A stretch of DNA of 64,000 nt from Bacteroidales bacterium (GTDB taxonomy: Bacteria; Bacteroidota; Bacteroidia; Bacteroidales; Muribaculaceae): the NCBI GenBank assembly GCA_022009815.1, contig CP091725.1, forward strand, positions 1,798,001 through 1,862,000, in the 5' to 3' direction. Made by a program: the position numbers and the translations under genes. Shown piece after piece: positions 47,047-56,644 of this stretch. The notes under the pieces were generated by a model that was not told the DNA's origin, ran no database searches, and saw only the letters and a program-made list of their open reading frames with translations. Each line of letters starts with the position of its first letter. The first letter of the stretch is position 1.

Positions 47047-47077
47047 CAAAGTTATGGCGTAAAGATGAATCCTCCAA
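47047..47077 (-). promoter_or_regulatory. metY promoter
   Basis: TAACTTTG at 47047-47054 with TTG at 47075-47077 (20 bp apart), 51 bp before the metY ATG. Confidence 0.65.
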
Positions 47078-47131
47078 GAGTTTTTTGAAACTTGGAAAAT
47101 TGTTCTTGAAACGATGGCGCTGGTAGCAAAA

Positions 47132-47171
47132 AATTCTGCAAACGGTCATAATTAAGTCCGTTTACAGAATT
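47132..47171 (-). terminator. terminator downstream of the palindrome-bounded ATPase gene
   Basis: 14-bp stem (AATTCTGCAAACGG at 47132-47145 with CCGTTTACAGAATT at 47158-47171, one mismatch), with a T run on the minus strand beyond it. Confidence 0.7.
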
Positions 47172-47201
47172 TTATTCTTTTTGCCTTGTTATGTGCTTCG
47201 G

Positions 47202-47238
47202 TTATGTAAATTTGCAGTACAACTGCAAATTTACATAA
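47202..47238. repeat. 37-bp palindrome, left copy
   Basis: Arms TTATGTAAATTTGCAGT (47202-47218) and its exact complement (47222-47238) around ACA. The ATPase gene's last codons and stop (ATT ATG TAA) fall inside the right arm. Each arm contains TAAATTTG, a -7-like box, so the element could also be read as a pair of opposed promoters. An almost identical copy flanks the other side of the gene. Confidence 0.95.
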
Positions 47239-48386
47239 TTGGAGGCAGATGTTTGTAGTTTATCAGTTTTATTTCCCTTGATTCGTTTTCAAGCGATCCG
47301 TTGTAGATTATGCTGTTTGACCCCACTATGTCGCCGAAACTGCCGATAAACGATTTTATCCCTTTTTCAAAATCGGGATGGTATGTTTCCGACGATTTGA
47401 TTTCGTAAAGGTTTAGCATACCCTCTCTTTTTGTTATGAGGTCGACTTCATTTCCGTTGCTGTCGCGATAGAAGCATAGATTGTTGGTGCGACCGGCGTT
47501 TAATCTTTGCTTCAATGCCTCCGCAACAATCATGTTTTCAAAGAGATGCCCGCGCATCTTGTCACGTTTGATTTGCGACTTGGATTCTATTTCAAGCAGA
47601 AAGCTTGCCAGACCGGTATCGGTGAAGAATAGTTTGGGCGATTTGGTGAGGCGTTTCCGGGTGTTTGTGAAGAAAGGCTGGAGCATGAAGATGATGTATG
47701 AAGCTTGGAGTACGGACAACCAGGATTTAACCGTGTTGACCGACGCTCCGATTTCGTTGCTCACTTCCGAGCTGTTCCAAATGCTTCCTATGCGTGTCGC
47801 ACAGATGCGGATGAATTTGGAATGTGTCGAGATCCTTGATGTTGATGATATTTCTCACGTCGCGCTCAAGGTAGGTTGTGACGTAGTTTGAATAAAATGT
47901 GTAAGTGTCCTTGCCGTCGCACCATATGCCAGGATAGCCTCCCTTGTATATAAGAGAGTCGGTGTCGGTCTCGTAATTGTTGAGCTCGTTTATGGAGAAT
48001 GGCAGCAATTCAAAAACAGCGGAGCGTCCGGCAAGCGACTGTGATACGTTTTTAAGCATTGAGAAATTGTTGCTTCCAGTCAGAATGAAACGCTTTTCAT
48101 AGTCGTTGTCAACGATTCCTTGTATGTACGACAGCAGTTGTGGGGAATTCTGAACTTCGTCAAGAATAATCCCCTCTGTGGTGTTGTTGAGGAATCCTAC
48201 GGGGTCTTCCATCGCCAAATTCCTGACATCGGGATTCTCAAGACTAAAATACGGATATTCTGGAAACATGTGTCGGGCAAGCGTTGTCTTGCCGGATTGA
48301 CGCGGCCCTGTAATGGTTATTACAGGAAAAGATGCAGCAGCGTTTTCAATTGCCTGGGTGATTTTACGGTTGATAAATTCGGTCAT
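47231..48386 (-). CDS. AAA-family ATPase with DUF4143 domain, frame broken near 47,817
   Basis: Second copy of the AAA_14/DUF4143 family in this window. ATG 48386 (MTEFINRKITQAIENA); Walker A is TGPRQSGKTTLARH, Walker B-like GIILDEVQNSPQLL, and the sensor stretch RFILTGSNNFSML. Two A bases are missing at CAAATTC (TTT at 47816-47818 on plus): CAAAAATTC gives TFQKFIRICATRIGSIWNSSEVSNEIGASVNTVKSWL. The C-terminal DUF4143 part has FTDTGLASFLL, then YRDSNGNEVDLITKREG and LYEIKSS (Asp, Glu-x-Lys). Repaired length is about 385 residues. Role unknown. It lies exactly between two 37-bp palindromes. Confidence 0.85.
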
Positions 48387-48389
48387 ATC

Positions 48390-48426
48390 TTATGTAAATT
48401 TGCAGTTCAACTGCAAATTTACATAA
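48390..48426. repeat. 37-bp palindrome, right copy
   Basis: Arms identical to the left copy (48390-48406 and 48410-48426), with loop TCA instead of ACA. It begins 4 bp upstream of the ATPase ATG; the minus-strand TAAATTTG at 48414-48421 would be a -7 box for that gene. No good TTTG is seen 19 bp further. Confidence 0.95.
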
Positions 48427-48467
48427 TTTTGGGAATATTCAATATGAAATAAGTGGGAAATTACGGA

Positions 48468-48974
48468 TTAATCAATTTTGGCATCAGGGGTGTCAATTCC
48501 GTCGGAGTCGGGGTCTACGACATATTTCGGTGACTCGCCGTAGCGGTTTTCAAACGGTTCGCTGTCTTGGCAGAGGAACACAATCATGACTATGTGGTAG
48601 GCGATATATGCGATGGCAAACAATACGAATTTGCCGAGAAACGCTGATATCGCTGCCGGAGGAAAATTGATTAATGAGTTGATTCCTAAGTCGATGACGA
48701 ATATTGTGCCGAACCCATACGTGGCGATTATTCCTGCTCCCCACCACCATCCGCTGCGTCCGGTGTCGTGCAGGCGGCGGAATGTGATTGGAATCATCAG
48801 AAGATTCATCAGCCAGGATATCGTGTCGTGAGTGATTGCGCAGATGATGATAACGACAAGCGCGGTCCACCAGAATTCCGAACGGCGCGAGCGGCCGTTA
48901 AACTGAAAGATTTTGTTGCATGCGGCTTTCAGTGCCTCTCCGATAGAAAGTTGTGGTAATTGTTGTGTATTCAT
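48468..48974 (-). CDS. DUF805 family inner-membrane protein (second copy)
   Basis: Paralogue of the protein at 11,480-11,962, 168 residues from ATG 48974 (MNTQQLPQLSIGEALKAA). The shared signature is complete: FNGRSRRSEFWW, TFRRLHDTGRSGWWW, and FLCQDSEPFENRYGESPKY. Three hydrophobic segments. The C-terminus is acidic (DPDSDGIDTPDAKID). It is the last gene of the minus-strand run rex to DUF805, starting 26 bp after the ispF stop; function unknown. An earlier start would lie inside the ispF gene end. Confidence 0.85.
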   Translation of the reverse strand: MNTQQLPQLSIGEALKAACNKIFQFNGRSRRSEFWWTALVVIIICAITHDTISWLMNLLMIPITFRRLHDTGRSGWWWGAGIIATYGFGTIFVIDLGINSLINFPPAAISAFLGKFVLFAIAYIAYHIVMIVFLCQDSEPFENRYGESPKYVVDPDSDGIDTPDAKID

Positions 48975-49000
48975 AATCAAAGGTTTTAGAGAGTTTCTTG

Positions 49001-49485
49001 TCAATTACGAGCGATTAGCACGGTGGCATATGCGGAGATGCCTTCCTGACGTCCGGTGAAGCCAAGCCGCTCGGTGGTGGTGGCTTTTACCGAGATGTCA
49101 TCTGGATCGCAGCCAATGCATTCAGCCATAGCCTTCTGCATGGCGGGGATGTGGGGATTCATCTTCGGCGCCTCGGCGCAGATGGTGATGTCGGCGTTTC
49201 CAAAGGTGTAGCCTTTTTCCCGCAACAAGTCGGCCACGCATCTGAGCAGCTTCTTGCTGTCGATGCCTTTGTAGGCAGGGTCGGCGTCGGGGAAGTGGAA
49301 ACCGATGTCGCGCAGCGCCGCAGCTCCGAGCATTGCGTCGCAGAGCGCGTGGATTGCCACGTCGGCGTCGCTGTGGCCGAGCAGCCCGAGTGAGTGCTCG
49401 ATTTTCACGCCGCCAATCCAAAGGTCGCGACCTTCGACAAGGCGGTGCACGTCAAATCCGAAGCCGGTGCGGAAGGGTAAGCCAT
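49001..49485 (-). CDS. ispF: 2-C-methyl-D-erythritol 2,4-cyclodiphosphate synthase, frame broken near 49,476
   Basis: Cyclisation step of the non-mevalonate isoprenoid pathway. The main frame has HRLVEGRDLWIGGVKIEHSLGLLGHSDADVAIHALCDAMLGAAALRDIG, DADPAYKGIDS, and a KATTTERLGFTGRQEGI end, all diagnostic. The zinc-binding Asp-x-His of the N-terminus is missing in frame; an ATG at 49485 starts MAYP in another frame, and one more C at TACCCTTCC (GGG at 49475-49477 on plus) gives MAYPFRTGFGFDVHRLVEG, supplying DVH. Repaired length is 161. It starts 6 bp after porV. Confidence 0.94.
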
Positions 49486-49491
49486 ATCGTT

Positions 49492-50697
49492 TTATTTTTT
49501 GCCTAACAGGTGTTTGAGTCCGTCCATGTCAAACGTCAACGAGAAACGGAGCGTTTGGTCGAGAGGGCTGTTTTGAGCCGTTGCAATCATGTATGCTGCG
49601 TCGAGCTGCACCACGTTGAGCGAGAATCCGGCACCAAATGAGAAGTACTGGCGGTTGCCCTTCATGGCGTTCTCATAGAAATATCCCGCACGTACGAAAA
49701 ACTGCTGGTTGTAGTTGTACTCGGCACCGACGGAGAGCGTGATTTCCTTCAGCTCTTCCTTGAATCCGCCCGGAGCGTCGCTGAACGACTTGAAGATGCC
49801 TGAAATCGACGACGTGTTGCGCCAGTCCTCAAGTTTCGACTCATAAGCCTCCTGGTCGTAGTTGCCTTCGGCGTCGGTGAAGTCCGACTGGCGTGGACGT
49901 GTGGGCACAAGCAGCTTGTTGGCGTCGAGCGAGAGCGCTATGTTGTTGTATTGAGCCACCGGGAAGGTGAATGTTGTTCCGAGGCGGAAGTTTGTAGGCA
50001 GGAATGCAGGGTCATTGCCGTCGTTGTACGACACCTTTGAACCGATGTTGGAGATGTTGAAACCCCATGACCATTGGCATTCGTTGCGTCCCACCACAGG
50101 ATATGTGGTCAGGAAGCCCGAGATGTCGGCGGCGAATGCCGACGCTCCTTTCTGCTGTTCGGCAGAATATGCGTCGGAGAAAGCGAGGTCGGAATAGATG
50201 TAGCGCAGAGCCACACCCATAGAGAAGCTTTCCGACAGTTTGCGGGAATAGCCAAGGTCGAAAGCCATTTCGTATGGGTTGACGGAGTTGACAACGGTGC
50301 CGGCTTCGTCGGTCATCTGAATTTCGCCGAGCGAGAAGTAGCGCAACGATGCGCTGACGGCCTGGTTGTCGCCACTGCCCATTTTCCAATATCCGGAAAG
50401 GTTGGCAAGGAATATGTCGTTGACCAGTTTTCTCAACCATGGGGTGTAGGAGAGACTGACTGCCGCCGAGCTGTAGGCGAAGGCGTATTTCGACGGGTTC
50501 CAATATTGCGAATAGGCGTCGGGCTCGGTGGCCACACCGAGGTCGCCCATGGCTGCGCCGCGGGCGTCGGGGGCGATTCCGAGCGATGTCACACCGGTTT
50601 GCACTGGGTTGAATTGGTTCTTGCCGTTGCTGTCGGCGAGAGCAGGCAAAGCGATGAGCGATGCCAAAGCAATGATTATATACCGTCTAATTTTCAT
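49492..50697 (-). CDS. porV: type IX secretion outer-membrane protein PorV
   Basis: Outer-membrane FadL-like barrel that receives T9SS cargo at the translocon and passes it to the PorU sortase. 401 residues with signal peptide (YIIIALASLIALPALA). Characteristic opening of the mature protein: PVQTGVTSLGIAPDARGAAMGDLGVATEPDAYSQYWNPSKYAF, with the LGIAPDARGAAMGD block conserved in PorV. The remainder is barrel strands ending LRFSLTFDMDGLKHLLGKK. It lies 50 bp after a PorU-type peptidase gene, as in the porU-porV pairs of other Bacteroidota. Confidence 0.95.
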   Translation of the reverse strand: MKIRRYIIIALASLIALPALADSNGKNQFNPVQTGVTSLGIAPDARGAAMGDLGVATEPDAYSQYWNPSKYAFAYSSAAVSLSYTPWLRKLVNDIFLANLSGYWKMGSGDNQAVSASLRYFSLGEIQMTDEAGTVVNSVNPYEMAFDLGYSRKLSESFSMGVALRYIYSDLAFSDAYSAEQQKGASAFAADISGFLTTYPVVGRNECQWSWGFNISNIGSKVSYNDGNDPAFLPTNFRLGTTFTFPVAQYNNIALSLDANKLLVPTRPRQSDFTDAEGNYDQEAYESKLEDWRNTSSISGIFKSFSDAPGGFKEELKEITLSVGAEYNYNQQFFVRAGYFYENAMKGNRQYFSFGAGFSLNVVQLDAAYMIATAQNSPLDQTLRFSLTFDMDGLKHLLGKK

Positions 50698-50747
50698 TCG
50701 TTTTCTATAAATGTAGTTCTATTTATCAAAACTGAAAATAGTGGTAT

Positions 50748-53700
50748 TTATTGCTTTACGACTACGATTTTTTTCTGACGGAGGCTTTTGCCGTCGATGA
50801 TTGCCGTTGCGTTGTAGGCTCCTTCGGCAAGGCGGTTGCCGTTGTTGTCGCTGCCGTCCCATGTGTATGGGAATGAGCCTACGTCGGTGCGCAGCACCAC
50901 GTTGCCGCTGTTGTCGCTGACAACGAGTTGCGCGTCGGTGTAGTTGTCGGCGTTCTCAACATCGAATGTCACGGAGTGTATCAGGGCTGTCGTATCGACG
51001 GAGAGTGAGGCATTGTCGTTGGCTGCCACATAGAAGGCTATTGTGCGGGTGGCAACGTTGCCCGACATGTCGGCAACGACAAGTTCTGCCGTGTGTCGGC
51101 CTGATTTCAGGTTGTAGATGCCTTGGTCGATTATGCATTTGTCAACACCGTCGAGTTGGTAAGTGCATACTGGATACACCTGCTCTCCGCCGTCGATAGA
51201 AATGTAGGCAGTCGTGGCAATCTGCTCATGCGACAGGTTGAGGGCAACATCATCGGTCACTTCCGCTTTGAGGCGCAGCGACGATTCCACCTCCATGCCG
51301 TCCTTGAACGTTGATTTGTCGTTGATGTAGAAGGCGTTGATGGTTGGCGCTGTCGTGTCGTCGGAAACGGCGGAGAGCGAGCGGTCGAATGTCAGTCCGT
51401 TGTAGAATCCCGACACCACAGTGCCGTCGTTGCCGACAGCGGTCACTTGCAGCGGTTTCTCTTTGTCGTCGGTCGTGATGCAGTTTGGCGCGATGATTGT
51501 GGCCGTAAACTCGCCGGCTGTCACGTCGGCGCTTGTCACGGCAAGTTCGGCTCCGCGCTCGGTCAGCGTCTCGTCACCTTGTGTCATATAGTATTTCGGA
51601 GTCGTAGAGCGAAATCTTCGCATAGCCGTTGAAATCGGTATCGACTTCTCCTGCGTCGTTTCTGACACGGCCTTTTATGGTTATTGGAGTCATAGCACCT
51701 ATGGCGATGCCCTTCGAGGCGGCGACACCGTTGACTTCGGTCACCTCGGTGCGGTCACACGGGATGTCGACGAGCATTGCCGGGTCGCCGAGCAGGTGGT
51801 ATTTCAGACGGTTGCGTGAACGGTCGGTTGAGAAGTTTTTTGCAAACATCAACACGCGGCCCCAGGTTTTTTCGTATTTAGCATAGAATCGGCTGTCGGA
51901 TTCGCTGATGCCGAGATACTTGGCAAACGAGTCGGTCAGGCGTCCGTTCAACGATGTGTATGCCTCGCGTGTCGCTGCCACGGCAGCGATAATGCCGCCG
52001 TCGGGGTTGAGCAGCAGTTTGTCGATGAATGAAGTCTGTCCGCCGTCGTATCTGCCCACGTCGCATGAAGAGAAATACATCACTGGCGGCACGTCATATT
52101 TCGTGTCGATTGCTTGCTGCAGGTTCATCAGCACGGTCGGTTTGGTGAGCGATGAAATGTTGGAGTGCCCCACGAAGAGGATGAAATTCTGTCCTACATT
52201 GAAATCTTCGACCAGTTTCTCGCGTGTGGCCTGCAGATTGTCCACGTTGTCGTAAGGCTCAAGATAAATCTTGTTGAAATTTACGGCATTGTCGTTTCTC
52301 GTTCTGATTTCCGGAGTGTCTGATGTCTTCGGGGTTATCTCATAGTTGAAGTTGTCGATAAACGATTCAGTCTGTGTCGTGTGGATGTATTGGTCGCCAT
52401 ATTCGCCAATCATGAGCATGTTGCTCTTCCACGTGTCGGTCTTGCCGGGTTTGTGCGACATGTAGGCAAGCAGTTTGTCTACGTATGTTTTGGCTTCGGC
52501 TGCAGAGACAAACGGGATGCGTCCAATCGAGATGTTGAGCAGAGCGTTTGAGCCTTCCACATTGACAGCCTCGTCGTTCATCACGCCGAAATAGTCGTCG
52601 GAGCAGTAGGAGGACACGCTGTGGTAGCTGTTGTCGGTCTGATAAGTGAGCAGTGTTTCCTCGATGTCGCCGCCGAAAATTCCGCGGTTGTCGTAGTTGC
52701 CGCTGCCGAACAGCAGCAGATAGCGGAATTTCAACGGGTTGCGTGAATAGAGCATCTTGCACAGCTGACGGTATGCGAAAACATCGCGCATGCCGTTGCC
52801 GAACTCGTTGAAAATGTCGTCCTGCAGCACCACCTCTACGTCCATGCCGTCGTGCTGGCGGTGGAAGTCGGCAATGCGGTCGGCTTGGGCTTTCAGTTTG
52901 GGAGTGGTGATGACGAGCATGTCGGGCGTGGCGAGTGAATGCAGGTTCTGGTTGGCCACGTTGCCAGCAAAAGACACTTGCTTCTGCTGTTTTCCGGTGT
53001 CGAAAATCACGTATTCCGCATAAGCCGTTGTGCCAAGATTCGGGACAATGCAGCTTGTCCCCTCACTTGTTGTGATGGTGTATTGTTTTGTGTTGTAGAT
53101 TTTGTAAGGAGAATTGTTTGGCGTAAACACAAGCCAGGCGTGTGTTGTAGGAGTGGTGTTGCCGATTACGAGTCCTGACTCTTTGGTTGTCTTCACGAGC
53201 CAGCGCATTTGTGAGGAGTCGGCAGGAAGGGCAAGCGGCGACTTGTAGGAGACGGAAATATAGTTCATCTTCGCAATCGGCAGCGACACAGACGTGCTCA
53301 CTTTCGCTGTCACCGACTCAGCCTGCGCCATCGCCTCTGTCACGGGGGTGGACCCGAAAGAAGTGATCAGTTTATAGATTGCGGCATCGGCTGATTTTGA
53401 CACATTTTTTGTGTCTAAAACCGTGCCGTCGACCGACAGTGTCACAGTTTGCGAGTCGGCGGTTTTTACGCCTGCTGACATGTTTACAACCACATTTGTT
53501 CCGCTGATGATGCCTGGCGTAGACATCGTAATTTCAAACTCTTTAGTGCTTGAGAAATCTTCGCCGAGGAAAAGTTTGCCTGAGCGGGTAGGGTTTACGA
53601 TGTCGTTCTTGTGCCAAATCGACACCACGCCGTTCGAGCGCCATTCCTTGACGGAGGCAAGATTGCTTTCGTTGGTGTCGACGGTTTCAATATCGCGTGC

Positions 53701-54138
53701 GTCAAAATCCTCGCTGTCTGTAAGGAAGTAGTAAGAAGCGGGAGAGTAGGCGTTTTTTGAGATTGAGCGGTATATGTCGAAGTTGGTGGTGTAGTCAATG
53801 CTCCTTATTTCCTCGTATGTCAAGCCGTTGGCATAGAAATATAATTTGTCGCCGGTGCGCATTGCCGGCACCTGCTCAAGGTCGTCGGTATAGTCTTTGT
53901 TGTAATTGTCGGTGGTCTGGATGCCTCCAGTGCCAAAAATCTTCACTTTTTTGGGGTCGGAGAATCCGAATTGCTTCAACTGTTCGCCGGTGATTTCATA
54001 GACGCCGGTTTCGCCGACTTTGATTTTAACCCATTTCCCTGATGAAAGGACGGAAGAGTCCTTGAATTTTGTCGCAGCCTGGCTGCTGAAAGAGGCGAGA
54101 ACCGCGCCAACAGCCACAGCGATGATGTATTTAGTCAT
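50748..54138 (-). CDS. PorU-like C25 peptidase, frame broken near 51,595
   Basis: Gingipain-type cysteine peptidase related to the T9SS sortase PorU. Signal peptide (IIAVAVGAVLASFSSQA); N-terminal module SSGKWVKIKVGETGVYEITGEQLKQFG as in PorU; the C25 domain includes FILFVGHSNISSL (His) and VMYFSSCDVGRYDGG (Cys), then GGIIAAVAATREAY. At TCCGAAATAC (TTT at 51594-51596 on plus) two A bases are missing: YDSEKYYMTQGDETLTERGAEL joins the C-terminal part, which has Ig-like FlgD-type repeats (TWDGSDNNGNRLAEGAY). Repaired length is about 1,130. Its Cys block is less like canonical PorU (TCEF) than the copy at 56,645-60,099. It precedes porV. Confidence 0.88.
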
Positions 54139-54148
54139 ATCTCCTTGG

Positions 54149-54721
54149 TTATTTTATCTTTATGTTTATTGATTCAAAGTCGCCCAAACGAGCTGTTACA
54201 CGGCTGTTGATTTCCGCATTGTGCCATTCGCCGTTTTCAATTAGTATCAAGTCGCCGATTTTCAGCGTGAAATACCGGCTTGCCGTCGCGATGCATTTGT
54301 CGAAGTCGGCAGCTGACGGCAACGTGAATTTTTCTGTATCTTCCCCGTTGATTTCCAGTGTTGCGGTGTTCTTGCCGAGCATTGCGATGTCGGTAGGAGT
54401 CATCTCGCCAACGATATGCGAAGCGTCAAACGATGTTGCCAACGCTCTCGGTTTGCCGTTGGCGTTGAGGGTGTCGAGCAAGTCTTTTGCCTCAAACACA
54501 AGGCATAGCCCAGCCTCCTCGTAGTATCTGTTTGCAAACCGTTGCGCGATGTTTTTTCCGAGGCGGCACACGTGTACCGAGGCGGCTGCGCTGAATTGGA
54601 AGCGGCTTGCGAAGTCGGGCACAAAAAACGGTTTGCCGCTCTTTTGGATTGCAGAGTCGGGGATTACGTCGATTTCCAGTTTTTCAGGATTGTCGGTGTT
54701 TCGGAATTTTATGATTTTCAT
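54149..54721 (-). CDS. hypothetical protein between rex and the PorU-like gene
   Basis: 190-residue cytoplasmic protein with no signal peptide. ATG 54721 overlaps the rex stop as ATGA, so translation is coupled. Motifs such as CLVFEAKDLLDTLNANGKPR, FDASHIVGEMTP and LKIGDLILIENGEWH give a weak resemblance to fumarylacetoacetate hydrolase-like folds (the GD-L-I step), but the catalytic Glu pair is not evident. I do not recognise a family with confidence. Confidence 0.65.
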   Translation of the reverse strand: MKIIKFRNTDNPEKLEIDVIPDSAIQKSGKPFFVPDFASRFQFSAAASVHVCRLGKNIAQRFANRYYEEAGLCLVFEAKDLLDTLNANGKPRALATSFDASHIVGEMTPTDIAMLGKNTATLEINGEDTEKFTLPSAADFDKCIATASRYFTLKIGDLILIENGEWHNAEINSRVTARLGDFESINIKIK

Positions 54722-55357
54722 TTGTTCCCGTTGATTCTGTTGTACATTACTGCCAGGTGGGCATAGATGGAAGTGTTTTGGATAACCACATTGTCAGCCA
54801 CCTTGATGCGGAACGGCGTGAAATTCCAGATGGCGCGCAGTCCGTTTGCCACAAGCAGGTCGGCCGACTCCTGGGCGTGTTCCACCGGTACGGCGAGGAT
54901 GCCGATTTCAGCCTTGTATTGCTTCTCGCGTTCCGGAAGTTCGGAGATGTGGTAGATGGGAATGCCGCAGATTTCTGTGCCTACAACTTTCTCGTCAACG
55001 TCGAAACCCGCCACGATGTGCAGTCCGAACTGCATCAGTCCGGAGTCTTGAATTAGTGCGGAGCCGAGGCTTCCGGCGCCGATCATGAAAGCGGTGTGGT
55101 CGTTGTGGAATCCGAGGAAATTTGACAATTCGATGGCGAGCGTCTCAACCTGATAGCCGATGCGTGTTTCCCTTGATGTTGAGAAACGACAAGTCTTTGG
55201 CAATCTGCGACGCGTCGACATTGATTTTGCGTGAAATCTGTGTCGACGAAACATATTCTATCTTCTGGGTGCGAAGCATATTGACGTATGCCAAGTACCA
55301 CGGAAGCCTGCGCAATGTTGGCTCAGGCAATAGAATCTTCTGACCATCCTCGTTCAT
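54718..55357 (-). CDS. rex: redox-sensing transcriptional repressor Rex, frame broken near 55,168
   Basis: Senses the NADH/NAD ratio and represses fermentation and respiration genes. ATG 55357 (MNEDGQKILLPEPTLRRLPWYLAYV) starts the winged-helix domain, with STQISRKINVDASQIAKDLSFL as recognition region. At AAGGGAAACACG (TTT at 55167-55169 on plus) two A bases are missing: NIKGKTRIGYQVETLAIELSNFLGF restores the link to the NADH-binding Rossmann domain with MIGAGSLGSALIQ. It ends AVMYNRINGNK. Repaired length is about 214. It heads a minus-strand run that includes T9SS genes. Confidence 0.92.
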
Positions 55358-55392
55358 TGTAACTCCTAATTTATTAACTTCCTTACAAACTG

Positions 55393-55424
55393 CAAAATTA
55401 GTTTTTTTTGTCAAATTTTGCAAA
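55393..55424 (-). promoter_or_regulatory. rex promoter
   Basis: TAATTTTG at 55393-55400 with TTTG at 55421-55424, 20 bp apart, on the minus strand. The gap on to 55,583 is AT-rich (repeated TATTAATAT) and holds no gene. Confidence 0.7.
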
Positions 55425-55583
55425 TGTGGATACTTGAATCGAAGAATCGAAGATTAAACAAGCAAGTGCGAAATTAATATATTAATATATTCTGCTTGAT
55501 ATTATTATTTGTTGAGCTTTTTTATTTGTTGGGGCTGCGATAATTGTTAATTTTGCATATTTGTCATTGTAAAAGCTATTATT

Positions 55584-56563
55584 ATGAACCGATTTTTGCG
55601 AATACTGCTGTATTTAACCATTCTATTGAATTGCATTCCCGACGTGTTTGCGGCCCGATTCAGGGTGTCTGACGAATATGTGACAGTCTTTGCCGAACCC
55701 GAGAGGATAACTAACCTCGGACGCGCATATCGTGGCGAAGTCTATGAATCGGAGGGTACTGACGGGAGTATGTTTGTCTTCACGTTTCATGGCCGCAAGG
55801 CGTATATAGCCTCTTATTGCTGCGAAATGGTGGACGAAGGCAGCAGCGTCACTGCTGCCGACGGAGACGGCAGTAGTCAACAAAGCCAGACCTCCGTCGC
55901 TCAGCGGCAGCCGGCGTCGGAGCCTGTTGCGGAAGGACGTGAAAGCGTAGAGCCGTTGCAGGAAAATAATATGGATAACCGCATCGAGTATGTCGAGGAA
56001 TCGGGCGACGGCGTAGCCTCCGGCGCACACATGCCAGGATGGATTACGGGCATAATCTCGCTGATGATGCTGTTGGGCATTGCCGTGGGGCTGTGGTCGC
56101 TGTTTGGCCCTAAATCGTGCGAGAATTTCTTTGACTCTCTTGCGGGAACAAGGGTGACCTGGTGCTCGAAAGCCACCTATTTCCGGCCGCTTATTTTTGT
56201 GTTTGTCGCAGGCGCGGCGTTTGGCGTGACGCATAACTTCTACGTTGCATTCGCATTGCCGGTGGCGTATGAGATTATCCTGCTGTGCATGCGGGCAAAG
56301 AAACTTGGAGGACTTCGTCCGGCAGTGGTGGAGGCATTCTTCTTGTTATTCCACGGCATAGGGTATTTGATTTTTGTTGGTTGTTTCTTGCCGCAGTGTT
56401 TCTTGCCGGCGGCTCGTCGAAAGGCTCTAACTCTAAAAAGCGCGACGTCAACCACCGCTGTGGGAGATGCTGCTATTATGTTGCCGGCACTCCCAGCGAC
56501 CAATGCTCTTTTCATCGCCACACCGTCCATCCTGACGATTACTGCGAAACATTCAAAGGATAG
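55584..56563 (+). CDS. membrane protein with N-terminal SH3-like domain, frame broken near 56,373
   Basis: Unknown function; about 326 residues when repaired. A signal sequence (LLYLTILLNCIPDVFA) is followed by an SH3-like stretch RFRVSDEYVTVFAEPERITNLGRAYRGEVYES, a low-complexity linker rich in Ser and Gln, and four hydrophobic segments. As sequenced, the frame drifts past the terminator into the porU gene. Moving frame in the T run at 56371-56375 gives FCWLFLAAVFLAGGSSKGSNSKKRD and a short Cys/His-rich tail (HRCGRCCYY, CSFHRHTVH) ending at TAG 56561-56563, directly before a perfect hairpin. The repaired model is therefore favoured. Confidence 0.65.
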
Positions 56564-56565
56564 TA

Positions 56566-56603
56566 AAAAAATAAGTAGGGTTCATGAACCCTACTTATTT
56601 TTT
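56566..56603. terminator. terminator shared by the SH3 membrane gene and porU
   Basis: Perfect 38-base palindrome centred on TTCATGAA (stem core AATAAGTAGGGTTCA), with flanking A and T runs. It sits 2 bp after the repaired stop of the plus-strand gene and 41 bp beyond the porU stop. Confidence 0.9.
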
Positions 56604-56644
56604 CTCCTACTTGATTCTCTATGTCGAAAAATAATCCGACGCGA

